Assembly (NCBI GenBank): GCA_012522155.1
Contig: JAAYKX010000108.1
Location: 1-33,318 of the forward strand
Length of the DNA: 33,318 nucleotides
Direction: 5' to 3'
Origin: Bacteroidales bacterium
GTDB taxonomy: Bacteria > Bacteroidota > Bacteroidia > Bacteroidales > VadinHA17
Shown: in pieces, positions 18,348 to 27,811 of the stretch
Numbering within the stretch: position 1 is the stretch's first letter
Layout: each line of letters begins with the position of its first letter
Program-made: the position numbers and the translations under genes
Notes under the pieces: model-generated
Database searches by the model: none
The model's input: only the letters and a program-made list of their open reading frames with translations
Told to the model about the DNA's origin: nothing

Positions 18348-19670
18348 TTACTGATAGTAATCCATAATTCTTCCCGAAATCAGTAAAAGTGAAATCTCAG
18401 CTATTTTGGTCTGATACTGTACTGCAAGAAGACTTTCCCTTGCATCAAGCAGGCTTTTCTGCACTTCTCTGAGATCAAGTCCCGAAAGGCTCCCCAGTTT
18501 ATATCTTTCCATGGCTATTGCAAGATTTTCGGAAGCCGTCTGAAGATTCTGTTCTTCGAGGGTGACCAGCCTGAGATAATTGTTGTAGGCACTGTATATC
18601 GTCAGGAGATCGGCTTTGATCCCCTGCTCGATATCCTGGTATCTGAGATCCTTGTTCTCGATTTCAATAAGGGAGTTCCGGATACTTCTGCGCTGGTTGA
18701 AACCGTCGAATAAATTCATACCCAGTGTCAGCCCGTAATTTATGCCGCTGGTCACCTGTCCTGATGAGCTTCCGGATGAATAACTGTTGAAATTATATGA
18801 ATAGCCCGAAGTCATATTCAGATAGGGGTATGAACGGGCGCTTGCAAGTTTGTAATCATATTCAGAAAGGACCCTGTCCTTTGATGCAATCTGCAGACTG
18901 GTGTTTTTTTGCATGGTGTCATCCAGCAAACTCTCATAGATCAGATCCGGATTGATGGAAACTGAAGTGTCCCTTGTTGAAAAATGCTCTCCGGGATCCG
19001 GCACAGACATCATTTCATTAAGCTTGATCTGGGCTGCCCTGACAACCTCCGTCTGGCGGGAAAGCCTTGAACTGTCAGCGTTTAAATAAACCCTTGACTG
19101 TAATACCTGAAGTTTTGAACTCGAACCAAGGAGATAGCGGTCCTCATCAATTCTGAGACGTTCCCTGGAGAGTGTTACAGCATACTGAAGGGTGTTCAGA
19201 AGTTGTAATTGCTGAATATATGTATAATATCCTGAAATGATGCCGGCAACAAGATTTTCAATTGCCAGCTGGGTATTAAGTTCCCCGATCTGCTGAAGTT
19301 CATTAAGCTTTTTGTAAGTGGTCTGAACACTGAATCCCCTGAAGATTGTCATTCCCAGGTTAAGTCCTGCCGATGAGCTTGTATTGAAAATATCGCGTGA
19401 AGTGCTTTGTGTACCGTCCCTTAAATTCTGTGTTATATCGTTATAGCTTCCGCTGTGCCTTCCGCTCAGGTCAACAGCGGGCAGAAAGCCGGCATTGCCG
19501 GGACTGAAATTGTTTTTTGCAATGGATTCGGTATTCCTGGTGATCAGAAGCGAATAGTTTCTTTCCAGACCGGTAAAGATACAGTCGTTAAGTGAATAGA
19601 TTTTCTGGGAGTAAAGCGCTACTGTCTTACATAGAATAAGCAGACTAATCAGTAAGATCTTTCTGTTCAT
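18348..19670 (-). CDS. TolC family outer membrane efflux protein
   Basis: Signal-like N-terminus and TolC repeats (RDRVLSEYDYKLASARSYPYLNMTSGYSYNF; AMERYKLGSLSGLDLREVQKSLLDARESLL). Confidence 0.88.
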   Translation of the reverse strand: MNRKILLISLLILCKTVALYSQKIYSLNDCIFTGLERNYSLLITRNTESIAKNNFSPGNAGFLPAVDLSGRHSGSYNDITQNLRDGTQSTSRDIFNTSSSAGLNLGMTIFRGFSVQTTYKKLNELQQIGELNTQLAIENLVAGIISGYYTYIQQLQLLNTLQYAVTLSRERLRIDEDRYLLGSSSKLQVLQSRVYLNADSSRLSRQTEVVRAAQIKLNEMMSVPDPGEHFSTRDTSVSINPDLIYESLLDDTMQKNTSLQIASKDRVLSEYDYKLASARSYPYLNMTSGYSYNFNSYSSGSSSGQVTSGINYGLTLGMNLFDGFNQRRSIRNSLIEIENKDLRYQDIEQGIKADLLTIYSAYNNYLRLVTLEEQNLQTASENLAIAMERYKLGSLSGLDLREVQKSLLDARESLLAVQYQTKIAEISLLLISGRIMDYYQ

Positions 19671-22600
19671 TGGTGTCTGTTTTTATTTCAGTTTTGTCCG
19701 TAACGGCTGCAACAGTGATTTCACTGGATATATAGGTATATATGGCCGGAACCACAAAAAGTGTCAGGAATGTTGCGAAGATCATTCCGCCGACAACCGC
19801 GATTCCCATTGCAACACGGCTTTGAGCTCCTTCACCGAGCCCGAGAGCCAGCGGGGCAATGCCAAAAATTGTAGCCAGACTGGTCATAAGAATTGGCCTG
19901 AACCTTGCAGCCGAGGCATATCTGATTGCTTCATGTTTTTTCATTCCCGCTCTTTTTCTCTGGTTTGCAAATTCCACAATAAGAATTCCATTTTTTGATA
20001 CCAGACCTATCAGCATGATGAGTCCGATCTGGCTGAATATATTCATGGTTATGTTAAAATACCACATGAACAGCAAAGCTCCGAAAAGAGCCAGGGGTAC
20101 AGTACCCATCACGATAAGGGGATCCTTGAAACTTTCAAACTGTGCGGCAAGGACCAGGAAAATAAGTATCAGTGCAAGTGAAAATGCAAACATCAGGCTT
20201 GATGAGCTCTCCCTGAAATCCTTGGAGTCTCCCGCCAGTGCGGTTCTGAATGAATCATCAAGCACTTCGGCAGCTATCCTGTCCATTTCAGCCAGACCTT
20301 CACTGATTGTTCTGCCTTTTGCAAGTCCTGAAGAGACAGTGGCGGCAACAAACCTGTTGTAACGGTACAGCTGCGGTGGTGCCGTTTCTTCAGACAGGCT
20401 TACAAGGTTATCAAACTGTATCATTTCCTGGTTGTCGGTTCTCACGTATAATGACTTCAGGTCAAGAGGTTTGTTCCTGTCCTCCCGGGCAAGTTCTCCA
20501 AGTATCTGGTATTGTTTCCCGTTCATGAAGAAATATCCGAAACGCTGACCACTCAGGGCAAGCTGAAGTGTCTGGCCTATGTTCTGGGTTGAAACCCCGA
20601 GATTGGTGGCTTTCTCGCGGTCGATATGGATTCTGAGTTCAGGTTTTGTGAATTTGAGATTGACATCAGCAATTTCAAGAATATCACTGTACATTACCCT
20701 TGCCATAAAATCCGGGAGGATTTCCCTCAGTTGATCAATTGAAGTAGCCTGAAGAACATATTGAACCGGCTGCCCCGAGCGCCTTGACCCGAATGTGGAC
20801 TGCTGGATAACAAAAGATCTTGCCCTGGTCTTTTTTCTCAGCTCTGCAGCCAGATCTTCGGCAATTTGCTGCTGGGTTCGTTCCCTGTTATCCGGTTTCT
20901 CCAGCATTATCCTGAGATTGCCAAAACTGCCACCCCTGACCATTGAGGTATAGCTTAGCCTTTCCGGTACTTCTTCTTCAACAAGCTGTGCAATGTCATC
21001 CGTATAGGCAAGCAGAAATTCATATGTGGCACCCTCGGTTGCCGACATGTTTACGGTAATCTGGGACCTGTCCTCAAGGGGAGCCATCTCTGCCGGCAGT
21101 GTCAGCCATAGCAGCAGTATTATTCCCAGGGCTGCTATAAGTATTACAAAAGCAAAGTGCCTGCGTTTAAGGAAAGAGTCAAGGCCCCTCTGATAGGTAA
21201 GGTTGAGGTTCTCGAACATACGTTCGGTTTTCCGGTAGAACCAGCTGGGCTTCTTTTCACGCCTTAACAGCTTGGTCGAGACCATAGGAGTAAGTGTAAG
21301 AGCCAGGAATGCAGATATTGCAACAGTTCCTGCCATCACAACACTGAATTCCCTGAAAAGGCGGCCTGTGATCCCCTCCAGAAAAACTATAGGGAAAAAA
21401 ACTGAAATCAGAGTAATTGTTGTTGCAATGATGGCGAAAAAGATCTCCTGGGATCCCTTCAGTCCGGCTTCAACAGGTTCCATTCCCGATTCGACCTTTA
21501 CAAAAATGTTTTCCATTACAACGATTGCATCGTCAACGACAATGCCAATGGCAAGCACAAGTGCAAGCAGGGTCAGTACATTTATGGTAAAGCCTGCCAG
21601 ATACATTATAAAAAATGCACCTACAAGTGAAATGGGGATAACAAGTATGGGTATCAGGGTTGCCTTCCAGTTACGCAGAAAGAAATAAATGATAATCACA
21701 ACAAGTACGAAGGCTATGTATATGGTGTGCTGGACTTCCTTTATTGAGGACCGTATGTATTCGGTGTTGTCATAATTAACATTGACCATTACATCATCAG
21801 GCAGGTCTTTTTTTATGTATTCAAGCCTCATGTAAACCTCGTCCACTATGTCAATGTGATTGGAGCCGGGCTGTGGTATCATGGCAATCTGAACCATCGG
21901 GACTCCGTCTCTTTTTAAAATCCCCCTGATATCTTCCGGACCCAGTTCCGCCCTTCCAATATCCCTGAATCTTACTACATTGTCGCCAGACTGCTTGAGT
22001 ATTAAGTCATTAAACTCCTGGGGGGTGGTCATCAGGCCCATAGTCCGGATAGAAAGCTGGGTATTGGTTCCTTCAATGCTTCCGGAAGGCAGTTCCACAT
22101 TTTCCCTGTTGATGGTGTTTCTTACATCCATGGGCGTCAATCCGTATCCTGCCAGTTTGGTCGGATCGATCCACAATCTCATTGCATATCTTTTCTGACC
22201 GAAAATATTTACGGCACTTACACCTGAGATTGTCTGAAGCTGTTCCTTCAGTGTCAGTTCGGCAATTTCAGAAAGCTGAAGCAATGAGCGTTTGCTGCTT
22301 TCAACTGTCAGGAAAAGGATGGGACTGGCATCAGCATCAGCTTTTGATACAGTGGGCGGATCACAGTCACGCGGCAGAAGCCTCATTGCCTGTGATACCT
22401 TATCCCTCACATCATTTGCCGCGGTCTCCAGATCGACGGAAAGTTCGAATTCGACAGTGATCCTGCTCATTCCCTGGCTGCTGACGCTTGTCAGGGATCT
22501 GACTCCCGGAATACCGTTGATATTCTGCTCAAGGGGTTCCGTTATCTGTGTCTCAATAACATCAGAATTGGCACCCGGATAGGATGTCATAACCGTGATA

Positions 22601-22731
22601 ATGGCAGGATCCACGCTCGGAAATTCTCTTACACCCAGAAAGGTAAAACCTACAATTCCGAAAAGCAGAATGACAATTGCGAATACTGATGTGAGAACCG
22701 GTCTTTGTATGCTGACTGATGATAAGCTCAT
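19645..22731 (-). CDS. RND efflux transporter permease (AcrB/MexB family)
   Basis: 1028 aa; SIQRPVLTSVFAIVILLFGIVGF, PSVDPAIITVMTSYPGANSDVIETQITEPLEQNINGI, TM4 ALVLAIGIVVDDAIVV. Overlaps the tolC-like start by 26 nt. Confidence 0.97.
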   Translation of the reverse strand: MSLSSVSIQRPVLTSVFAIVILLFGIVGFTFLGVREFPSVDPAIITVMTSYPGANSDVIETQITEPLEQNINGIPGVRSLTSVSSQGMSRITVEFELSVDLETAANDVRDKVSQAMRLLPRDCDPPTVSKADADASPILFLTVESSKRSLLQLSEIAELTLKEQLQTISGVSAVNIFGQKRYAMRLWIDPTKLAGYGLTPMDVRNTINRENVELPSGSIEGTNTQLSIRTMGLMTTPQEFNDLILKQSGDNVVRFRDIGRAELGPEDIRGILKRDGVPMVQIAMIPQPGSNHIDIVDEVYMRLEYIKKDLPDDVMVNVNYDNTEYIRSSIKEVQHTIYIAFVLVVIIIYFFLRNWKATLIPILVIPISLVGAFFIMYLAGFTINVLTLLALVLAIGIVVDDAIVVMENIFVKVESGMEPVEAGLKGSQEIFFAIIATTITLISVFFPIVFLEGITGRLFREFSVVMAGTVAISAFLALTLTPMVSTKLLRREKKPSWFYRKTERMFENLNLTYQRGLDSFLKRRHFAFVILIAALGIILLLWLTLPAEMAPLEDRSQITVNMSATEGATYEFLLAYTDDIAQLVEEEVPERLSYTSMVRGGSFGNLRIMLEKPDNRERTQQQIAEDLAAELRKKTRARSFVIQQSTFGSRRSGQPVQYVLQATSIDQLREILPDFMARVMYSDILEIADVNLKFTKPELRIHIDREKATNLGVSTQNIGQTLQLALSGQRFGYFFMNGKQYQILGELAREDRNKPLDLKSLYVRTDNQEMIQFDNLVSLSEETAPPQLYRYNRFVAATVSSGLAKGRTISEGLAEMDRIAAEVLDDSFRTALAGDSKDFRESSSSLMFAFSLALILIFLVLAAQFESFKDPLIVMGTVPLALFGALLFMWYFNITMNIFSQIGLIMLIGLVSKNGILIVEFANQRKRAGMKKHEAIRYASAARFRPILMTSLATIFGIAPLALGLGEGAQSRVAMGIAVVGGMIFATFLTLFVVPAIYTYISSEITVAAVTDKTEIKTDTNEQKDLTD

Positions 22732-22750
22732 GGTTTCACGTTTTAAAAAT

Positions 22751-23836
22751 TTAATTGGAAATCAGTGTGTCCAATACTACCGGAAGGCTTTGCCGAAGCT
22801 GCAGAATACCCGTAACTATCAAAGTATCCCCGAAATTCAGTCCTTCCGCAATCTGTACGTGGGATTCAGTTCTTAATCCCGTTGTGACTTTAATGGCTTC
22901 CGCCCTGTTTTTTCTGAAAACATATACCATTTCACCTTCCATTTCGGGGATCAGGGCTTCACTTGGAATGGATACCGCATTCTTTATCTGGTTCAGTCTC
23001 AGTGTAACCTGGGCATACCTTCCTGATTTAAGCTCTTCCCTGGAGTTTGGATACAGGGCTCTGAGAACAATCGTTCTTGTATCAAGGTCTATCTTTGGGT
23101 CAACTGCGTAAACACTTGCATCATAGTTTTTATTGTCAACCGAAAAGACGACCGGTAAACCTATTCTGACTTCATCGGCAAATTTATCGGGAATTGAGAG
23201 TTCCAGTTTGACAGGACTCATTTTAATCAGCCTGGCAATTTTTGTGGAAGGAGTTGCATAGCTCCCTTCACTGAGATATCTCAGGCCTATAATTCCGTCG
23301 AAGGGTGCACGTAATTCTGTTTCATCAATCCTTGCTAGAATAAGATTGATATCTGCCTGAACGCTCTGAAGTTCCGTTACTATCTGATCATAGCTTTCCT
23401 GACTGATCGCGTCCTTGTCAAGCAGACTGCGCTGGCGGAATTCTTTTTCTTCAACCAGTTTGATCTGTGCCTGCAGTTTCTGAAGCTGTGCCTGAAGAGG
23501 CCTGTCATTTATTTTGGCCAGAAGATCTCCCTTTTTAACCCTGCTGCCTTCATTGAAATGCAGCCCTATAATTTTTCCTGATGTTTCAAATGACAAGTCA
23601 ACCTCTTCATCCGGTCTTAATGTTCCGATACTGTTAATCAACTCGTCCATTGTTGTGGGTGTGATGATAAAGCCGCTTACGTTAAGAAGATTGCGGGCCA
23701 TGCCCATTCCGGGACCGCCGGATTCCGTGCTACTTTGCTTTGCTGCGAAGACAGGCTTCAGTTTGGGATAAAAAATCACGAATATACCCAGCAGGATCAG
23801 TAAGATCGTTATTATTAGTTTAAACCGTTTGTTCAT
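22751..23836 (-). CDS. RND efflux periplasmic adaptor (membrane fusion protein)
   Basis: N-terminal TM; GLHFNEGSRVKKGDLLAKINDRPLQAQL...ELRAPFDGIIGLRYLSEGSYATP lipoyl and hairpin motifs. Confidence 0.93.
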   Translation of the reverse strand: MNKRFKLIITILLILLGIFVIFYPKLKPVFAAKQSSTESGGPGMGMARNLLNVSGFIITPTTMDELINSIGTLRPDEEVDLSFETSGKIIGLHFNEGSRVKKGDLLAKINDRPLQAQLQKLQAQIKLVEEKEFRQRSLLDKDAISQESYDQIVTELQSVQADINLILARIDETELRAPFDGIIGLRYLSEGSYATPSTKIARLIKMSPVKLELSIPDKFADEVRIGLPVVFSVDNKNYDASVYAVDPKIDLDTRTIVLRALYPNSREELKSGRYAQVTLRLNQIKNAVSIPSEALIPEMEGEMVYVFRKNRAEAIKVTTGLRTESHVQIAEGLNFGDTLIVTGILQLRQSLPVVLDTLISN

Positions 23837-23931
23837 ATAAGATAGTTATGCCAGTTTATTGTAAATCCTTGTTGTAACCTTCATTGTCAGGTTGGTATGT
23901 TTATCGTAAGCAGTGATAAAGCCCTGCTGTT

Positions 23932-23946
23932 CCTTGTATTACAAGG
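23932..23946. promoter_or_regulatory. Palindrome CCTTGTA-T-TACAAGG upstream of the RND operon (operator candidate)
   Basis: Perfect 7-bp arms with a single central base, 96 bp from the adaptor start. Confidence 0.4.
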
Positions 23947-24061
23947 TGATATGTTTGTTAAATCCTTAGCTTTAAACATATTTAATCACAAATAGTTCAA
24001 AGGTATGCACATAGTCCTTTTTGTCCGGGGAACATTAAGTAAATGAATACCGTAATTCCAA

Positions 24062-24078
24062 ATCCTTAAAATAAGGAT
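24062..24078. promoter_or_regulatory. Palindrome ATCCTTA-AAA-TAAGGAT in the same intergenic region
   Basis: Perfect 7-bp arms with a 3-nt centre. Confidence 0.3.
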
Positions 24079-24247
24079 AAGAACTTGCAAAGTTAGATAT
24101 TTTGTCCTTTCATTATTAATTCCTAACATGTTATTATTGTTAAATATTCATAAAAACCCGATAATGATTATGTGTTTAATTACTGTTCGGGAACAAGCTG
24201 TTTTTTAAAAAAACCAATTATTTTTACCCTTCAAAATATTATGTAAT

Positions 24248-24715
24248 ATGATCCAGCGTATTCAATCTGTTTTTCTGATCCTGGCAATTGTTTTTGCAGG
24301 ATTTTTCATCACGGGCAATTTGTTTAAATTCACCGGCGATACGGAAAAGGAATACCTGATGAATACCAGGGGAATATTTCAGGTTGCTCCGGAGACAGCT
24401 TTGTCTTTGGAAAAAAATACTCCCTTCCTGTTTGTGTTGTCCGTATCCCTTCCTCTTGTTTTGCTGCTTTCCGTTTTTTTGTTTAAAAACAGAAAGCTCC
24501 AGATGAAAGTCTTACTTATACTTTTGTTTATTATTCTTTTACTTGCCGGTCTTGCAGTATTTTACGGAATCATGTTTGCCAGGCATAATCTCCTGAAACA
24601 AAGTCTGCAGTTTGAAATATTTATTCCCCTTGTTAATTTCGTTCTCGTTATTCTGGCTTACAGGGGAGTTAAAAAGGATGAGGATCTTGTCAGATCATAT
24701 GACAGACTTCGTTAG
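24248..24715 (+). CDS. DUF4293-like integral membrane protein
   Basis: MIQRIQSVFLILAIVFAGFFI and four predicted TM segments; size fits the Bacteroidetes DUF4293 family (recall, not searched). Confidence 0.65.
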   Translation: MIQRIQSVFLILAIVFAGFFITGNLFKFTGDTEKEYLMNTRGIFQVAPETALSLEKNTPFLFVLSVSLPLVLLLSVFLFKNRKLQMKVLLILLFIILLLAGLAVFYGIMFARHNLLKQSLQFEIFIPLVNFVLVILAYRGVKKDEDLVRSYDRLR

Positions 24716-24744
24716 AAAAAGTCAGAGGCAGGTCAGAGACGTTT

Positions 24745-25212
24745 TCAGATGATCTTCAGATTTTCTTCGCTGGTTATCTTCTCACAGTAACGGCATTTCA
24801 GCGCAATATTTTTCTTTGAAATCACCAGGAAGCGGGTTGTTACATTTTCAAGGTTTGTAATACATTTTGGGTTCATACATTTGGCAATGGCAGTTATATG
24901 GTCAGGAACCCTTACTACCCTTTTTTCAACAACTGCATAGTCTTTTATGATATTGAGTTTTGCTTCAGGTGCAACAAGTGCTATACGGTTGATATCATTA
25001 TCCTCGAAAAATCTTCCGGAGATTTTTATTATTGCTTTTTGGCCGAGTTTTTTGCTTTCAAGATTTGTTCCGAATGTAATCTGGTTATCAATATGATCGA
25101 GGCCAAGTATCTGTATTACCTTGAAAAGACTTTTTGCAGGAACATGGTCAATGACTGTACCGTTCTCAATTGCGCTTACTACAAGCTGCTGTTTTCCTCC
25201 TTTCATCATCAT
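24745..25212 (-). CDS. pyrI: Aspartate carbamoyltransferase regulatory subunit
   Basis: VSAIENGTVIDHVPAKSLFKVIQILGL and Cys4 zinc site (CMNPKC...CRYC). Confidence 0.95.
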   Translation of the reverse strand: MMMKGGKQQLVVSAIENGTVIDHVPAKSLFKVIQILGLDHIDNQITFGTNLESKKLGQKAIIKISGRFFEDNDINRIALVAPEAKLNIIKDYAVVEKRVVRVPDHITAIAKCMNPKCITNLENVTTRFLVISKKNIALKCRYCEKITSEENLKII

Positions 25213-25222
25213 CTTTGTGCCT

Positions 25223-26134
25223 TTAAAAATTCAAATCAAGTAAAGTACATAATATAGCCTGGCGGGTAAATACTCCGTTGAGGGCCTGTTGAAAATAGTA
25301 AGCTTTCGGATTGTTGTCAACGTCAGGATGAATTTCATTGACCCGCGGCAGGGGATGGAGAATTCTCAGATTCGGTTTTGTGTTATGCAGCATGGAATTC
25401 CTGAGAACATATACATTCTTTACTTTCTCATATTCTATGGGGTCGGAAAACCTTTCCTTCTGAACCCTTGTCATATAAATGATATCAGCCCTGGAAATGA
25501 TATCGGAAAAATCGAGATGCTCATAGTATTTCAGACCCGCACTGTCGAGATGTAGTTTAAACTCATCGGGCAGTCTTAATTCTTCAGGTGAAATGAAATT
25601 GAATGTGGTATTCCAGTGAGCCATTGCCATAAGAAGAGAATGAACAGTCCGGCCGTATTTGAGATCGCCAACCATGAAAATATTGAGATTATCAAGGCTT
25701 CCCTGCGTTTTCCTTACAGAATAGAGATCAAGAAGGGTCTGGGTCGGGTGCTGGTTGGCCCCGTCCCCGGCATTGACCACCGGTACTGTGGCAATCTCGC
25801 TCGCATACCTGGCACTGCCTTCAAACGGATGCCTGATAACGATCAGATCAGCATAACTGTCGACCATCTTTATTGTGTCAAACAAAGTCTCTCCTTTTGT
25901 GACACTCGAGATTGACGAGTCGGCAAAACCGACAATCTTTCCTCCAAGACGGTTTATTGCACTTTCAAAACTTAAGCGGGTTCTGGTGGATGGCTCAAAA
26001 AACAGAGTTGCTATGACCTTGCCTTCAAGCAACTTTCCCACAGGCTGAATTTCAAATTTGCCTGCAAGGTCTAGAATCCGGAGAATTTCTTCTTTACTGA
26101 AATCATCTATTGATACCAAGCTTCTGTTTTTCAT
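25223..26134 (-). CDS. pyrB: Aspartate carbamoyltransferase catalytic subunit
   Basis: [45 protein letters not shown]. Confidence 0.97.
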   Translation of the reverse strand: MKNRSLVSIDDFSKEEILRILDLAGKFEIQPVGKLLEGKVIATLFFEPSTRTRLSFESAINRLGGKIVGFADSSISSVTKGETLFDTIKMVDSYADLIVIRHPFEGSARYASEIATVPVVNAGDGANQHPTQTLLDLYSVRKTQGSLDNLNIFMVGDLKYGRTVHSLLMAMAHWNTTFNFISPEELRLPDEFKLHLDSAGLKYYEHLDFSDIISRADIIYMTRVQKERFSDPIEYEKVKNVYVLRNSMLHNTKPNLRILHPLPRVNEIHPDVDNNPKAYYFQQALNGVFTRQAILCTLLDLNF

Positions 26135-26246
26135 TAACTTATAACATTTTAAAGCGTATCTTATTAAAGATCAAATTTAAAGAAGTTTAATGACTGACTG
26201 TTAGGTGTTAATAATTTATTTAAAACTTTTCCCTGTCCTGTCCGGA

Positions 26247-26861
26247 TTAATCCGTATCAATATATCTGTATTTCAAATCTTCAACTCTTGTAAAGCGTGA
26301 GAGTACTCTTTCTGCGGCTGATATATTTACAGAAACTGTCATTCTGCATTCCATGCCGAAAAGATGTTCCGACTGCTTCAGATCTTCTTCCTTTATTATT
26401 CTCATCACGTCATTCATTGACTGATAGGGAAAAACCAGCTCATACCTGTCCCGGAGAACATGCACGGTTATTTCGGCATTTTCCAGGGCTGACCGGGCTG
26501 CAGACCGGTAAGCATTGATGAGTCCGCCTGTTCCAAGAAGGGTCCCGCCGAAATATCTTGAAACGATGATAAGAACATTTGTAAGTCCGAAGGATCTTAT
26601 CTGGCCGAGAATCGGCCGGCCAGCCGTACCGGAAGGTTCTCCGTCATCATATGCCCTCCAGTTTTCTCCTGAGATTCCTGTTACCCAGGCGTAACAATTA
26701 TGCCTGGCTTCATGGTGCTCCTTTTTGACCGAGTCAATAAGCGGTTTTATTTCATCAGAATTATTTAAGGGAGAGGCAACAGAAATGAATCTGCTGCCTT
26801 TTTCCCTGTAGAATCCTGAAGAAACTGATCGTATGGTCCTGTATTTGTCAGTTTTTTTCAT
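26247..26861 (-). CDS. YigZ/IMPACT family protein
   Basis: KKEHHEARHNCYAWVTG, DDGEPSGTAGRPILGQI, VSRYFGGTLLGTGGLINAYRSAA. The start at MKKTDKYR (26861) is preferred over 26936. Confidence 0.9.
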   Translation of the reverse strand: MKKTDKYRTIRSVSSGFYREKGSRFISVASPLNNSDEIKPLIDSVKKEHHEARHNCYAWVTGISGENWRAYDDGEPSGTAGRPILGQIRSFGLTNVLIIVSRYFGGTLLGTGGLINAYRSAARSALENAEITVHVLRDRYELVFPYQSMNDVMRIIKEEDLKQSEHLFGMECRMTVSVNISAAERVLSRFTRVEDLKYRYIDTD

Positions 26862-26966
26862 TGATTGAACAGCGCACATAAAATACACTTTAACTGCAAT
26901 ATTACCTAATTCTGTATTTCTGTTCAGGGTTTTCATAATTTTTGTTAAATTCGCATCTGATTTAAA

Positions 26967-27353
26967 ATGATGAGTGTATTGTTAGAGGAAAAAGATCTGC
27001 AAAAGCTTATTGTTGTCGGGGACAGGATACTTATCAAGCCAAAGACTCCCCAGTCCAGGACAAAGAGCGGCCTGTTTCTGCCACCCGGGGTCAATGAAAA
27101 CGAGAAGGTTCAGATCGGATATGTTCTGAAGGTAGGACCGGGATATCCTATTCCCCTTGTTCATGATACGGATGAGCAGTGGAAAAACAAATCTGAAGAA
27201 CCCAGATATGTTCCCCTTCAGCCCAGGGAAGGTGATCAGGCAGTATACCTGCAGAACAGTGCCATTGAAATAGAATTTAACAAGGAAAAATATATAGTGG
27301 TGTCACAGTCCGCAATTTTATTATTGTTGCGTGATGAAGGTCTGTTTGAATAA
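26967..27353 (+). CDS. GroES-like co-chaperonin family protein with an internal insertion
   Basis: LIVVGDRILIKPKTPQSRTKSGLFLPPGVNENEKVQIGYVLKVGPG...YIVVSQSAILLLL aligns by eye with GroES. Confidence 0.78.
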   Translation: MMSVLLEEKDLQKLIVVGDRILIKPKTPQSRTKSGLFLPPGVNENEKVQIGYVLKVGPGYPIPLVHDTDEQWKNKSEEPRYVPLQPREGDQAVYLQNSAIEIEFNKEKYIVVSQSAILLLLRDEGLFE

Positions 27354-27365
27354 TCTGGTTTTAAA

Positions 27366-27761
27366 ATGCATGAGTCAATCCTGAAAGGGAAAAAAATTCT
27401 GATTGTGGAAGATGATCTGTCAAGCAGGTTATATCTTAACAAAATTCTGGAAAAAACTGAAGCAATATTGCTGAATGCCGGTGATGGCAGGGAAGCAGTG
27501 GAATTTGTTGAAAATGACCCCGGGATCGACATGGTCCTGATGGATATCCAGCTCCCGGTTATGGATGGCTACACTTCAGCAAGGAAAATAAGGGAACTTC
27601 GAAGGGAAGTGAAGCTTATTGCACAGACTGCCTATAGTTTTACGGGTGATATGGAAAATATGTATGAATCCGGCTTCGATGATTTTCTTATAAAACCTAT
27701 TTATTCGAAACAGCTGATTGAAAAACTGTCTTCCTGGTTTAACCGGGATCCGGACATTTAA
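27366..27761 (+). CDS. Stand-alone response regulator receiver domain (CheY-like)
   Basis: ILIVEDDLSSRLYLNKIL, DMVLMDIQLPVMDGYTSARKIR, LIAQTAYSFTGD, GFDDFLIKPI. Confidence 0.93.
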   Translation: MHESILKGKKILIVEDDLSSRLYLNKILEKTEAILLNAGDGREAVEFVENDPGIDMVLMDIQLPVMDGYTSARKIRELRREVKLIAQTAYSFTGDMENMYESGFDDFLIKPIYSKQLIEKLSSWFNRDPDI

Positions 27762-27811
27762 CAGGGATCCGGACAATAATACAGGATCTGCAGAAAATAT
27801 TCCGAAACAGT

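Noticed and set aside
19859-22876. Several plus-strand ORFs (19859-20362, 21272-21688, 22182-22460, 22595-22876) opposite the RND permease
   Set aside because: They lie antisense to a clear 1028-aa RND gene and show no family motifs; they are typical shadow ORFs.
26172-26179. Minus-strand TAAATTTG as a pyrB promoter
   Set aside because: Well placed about 40 nt upstream, but no matching -33 TTG; too weak to list.
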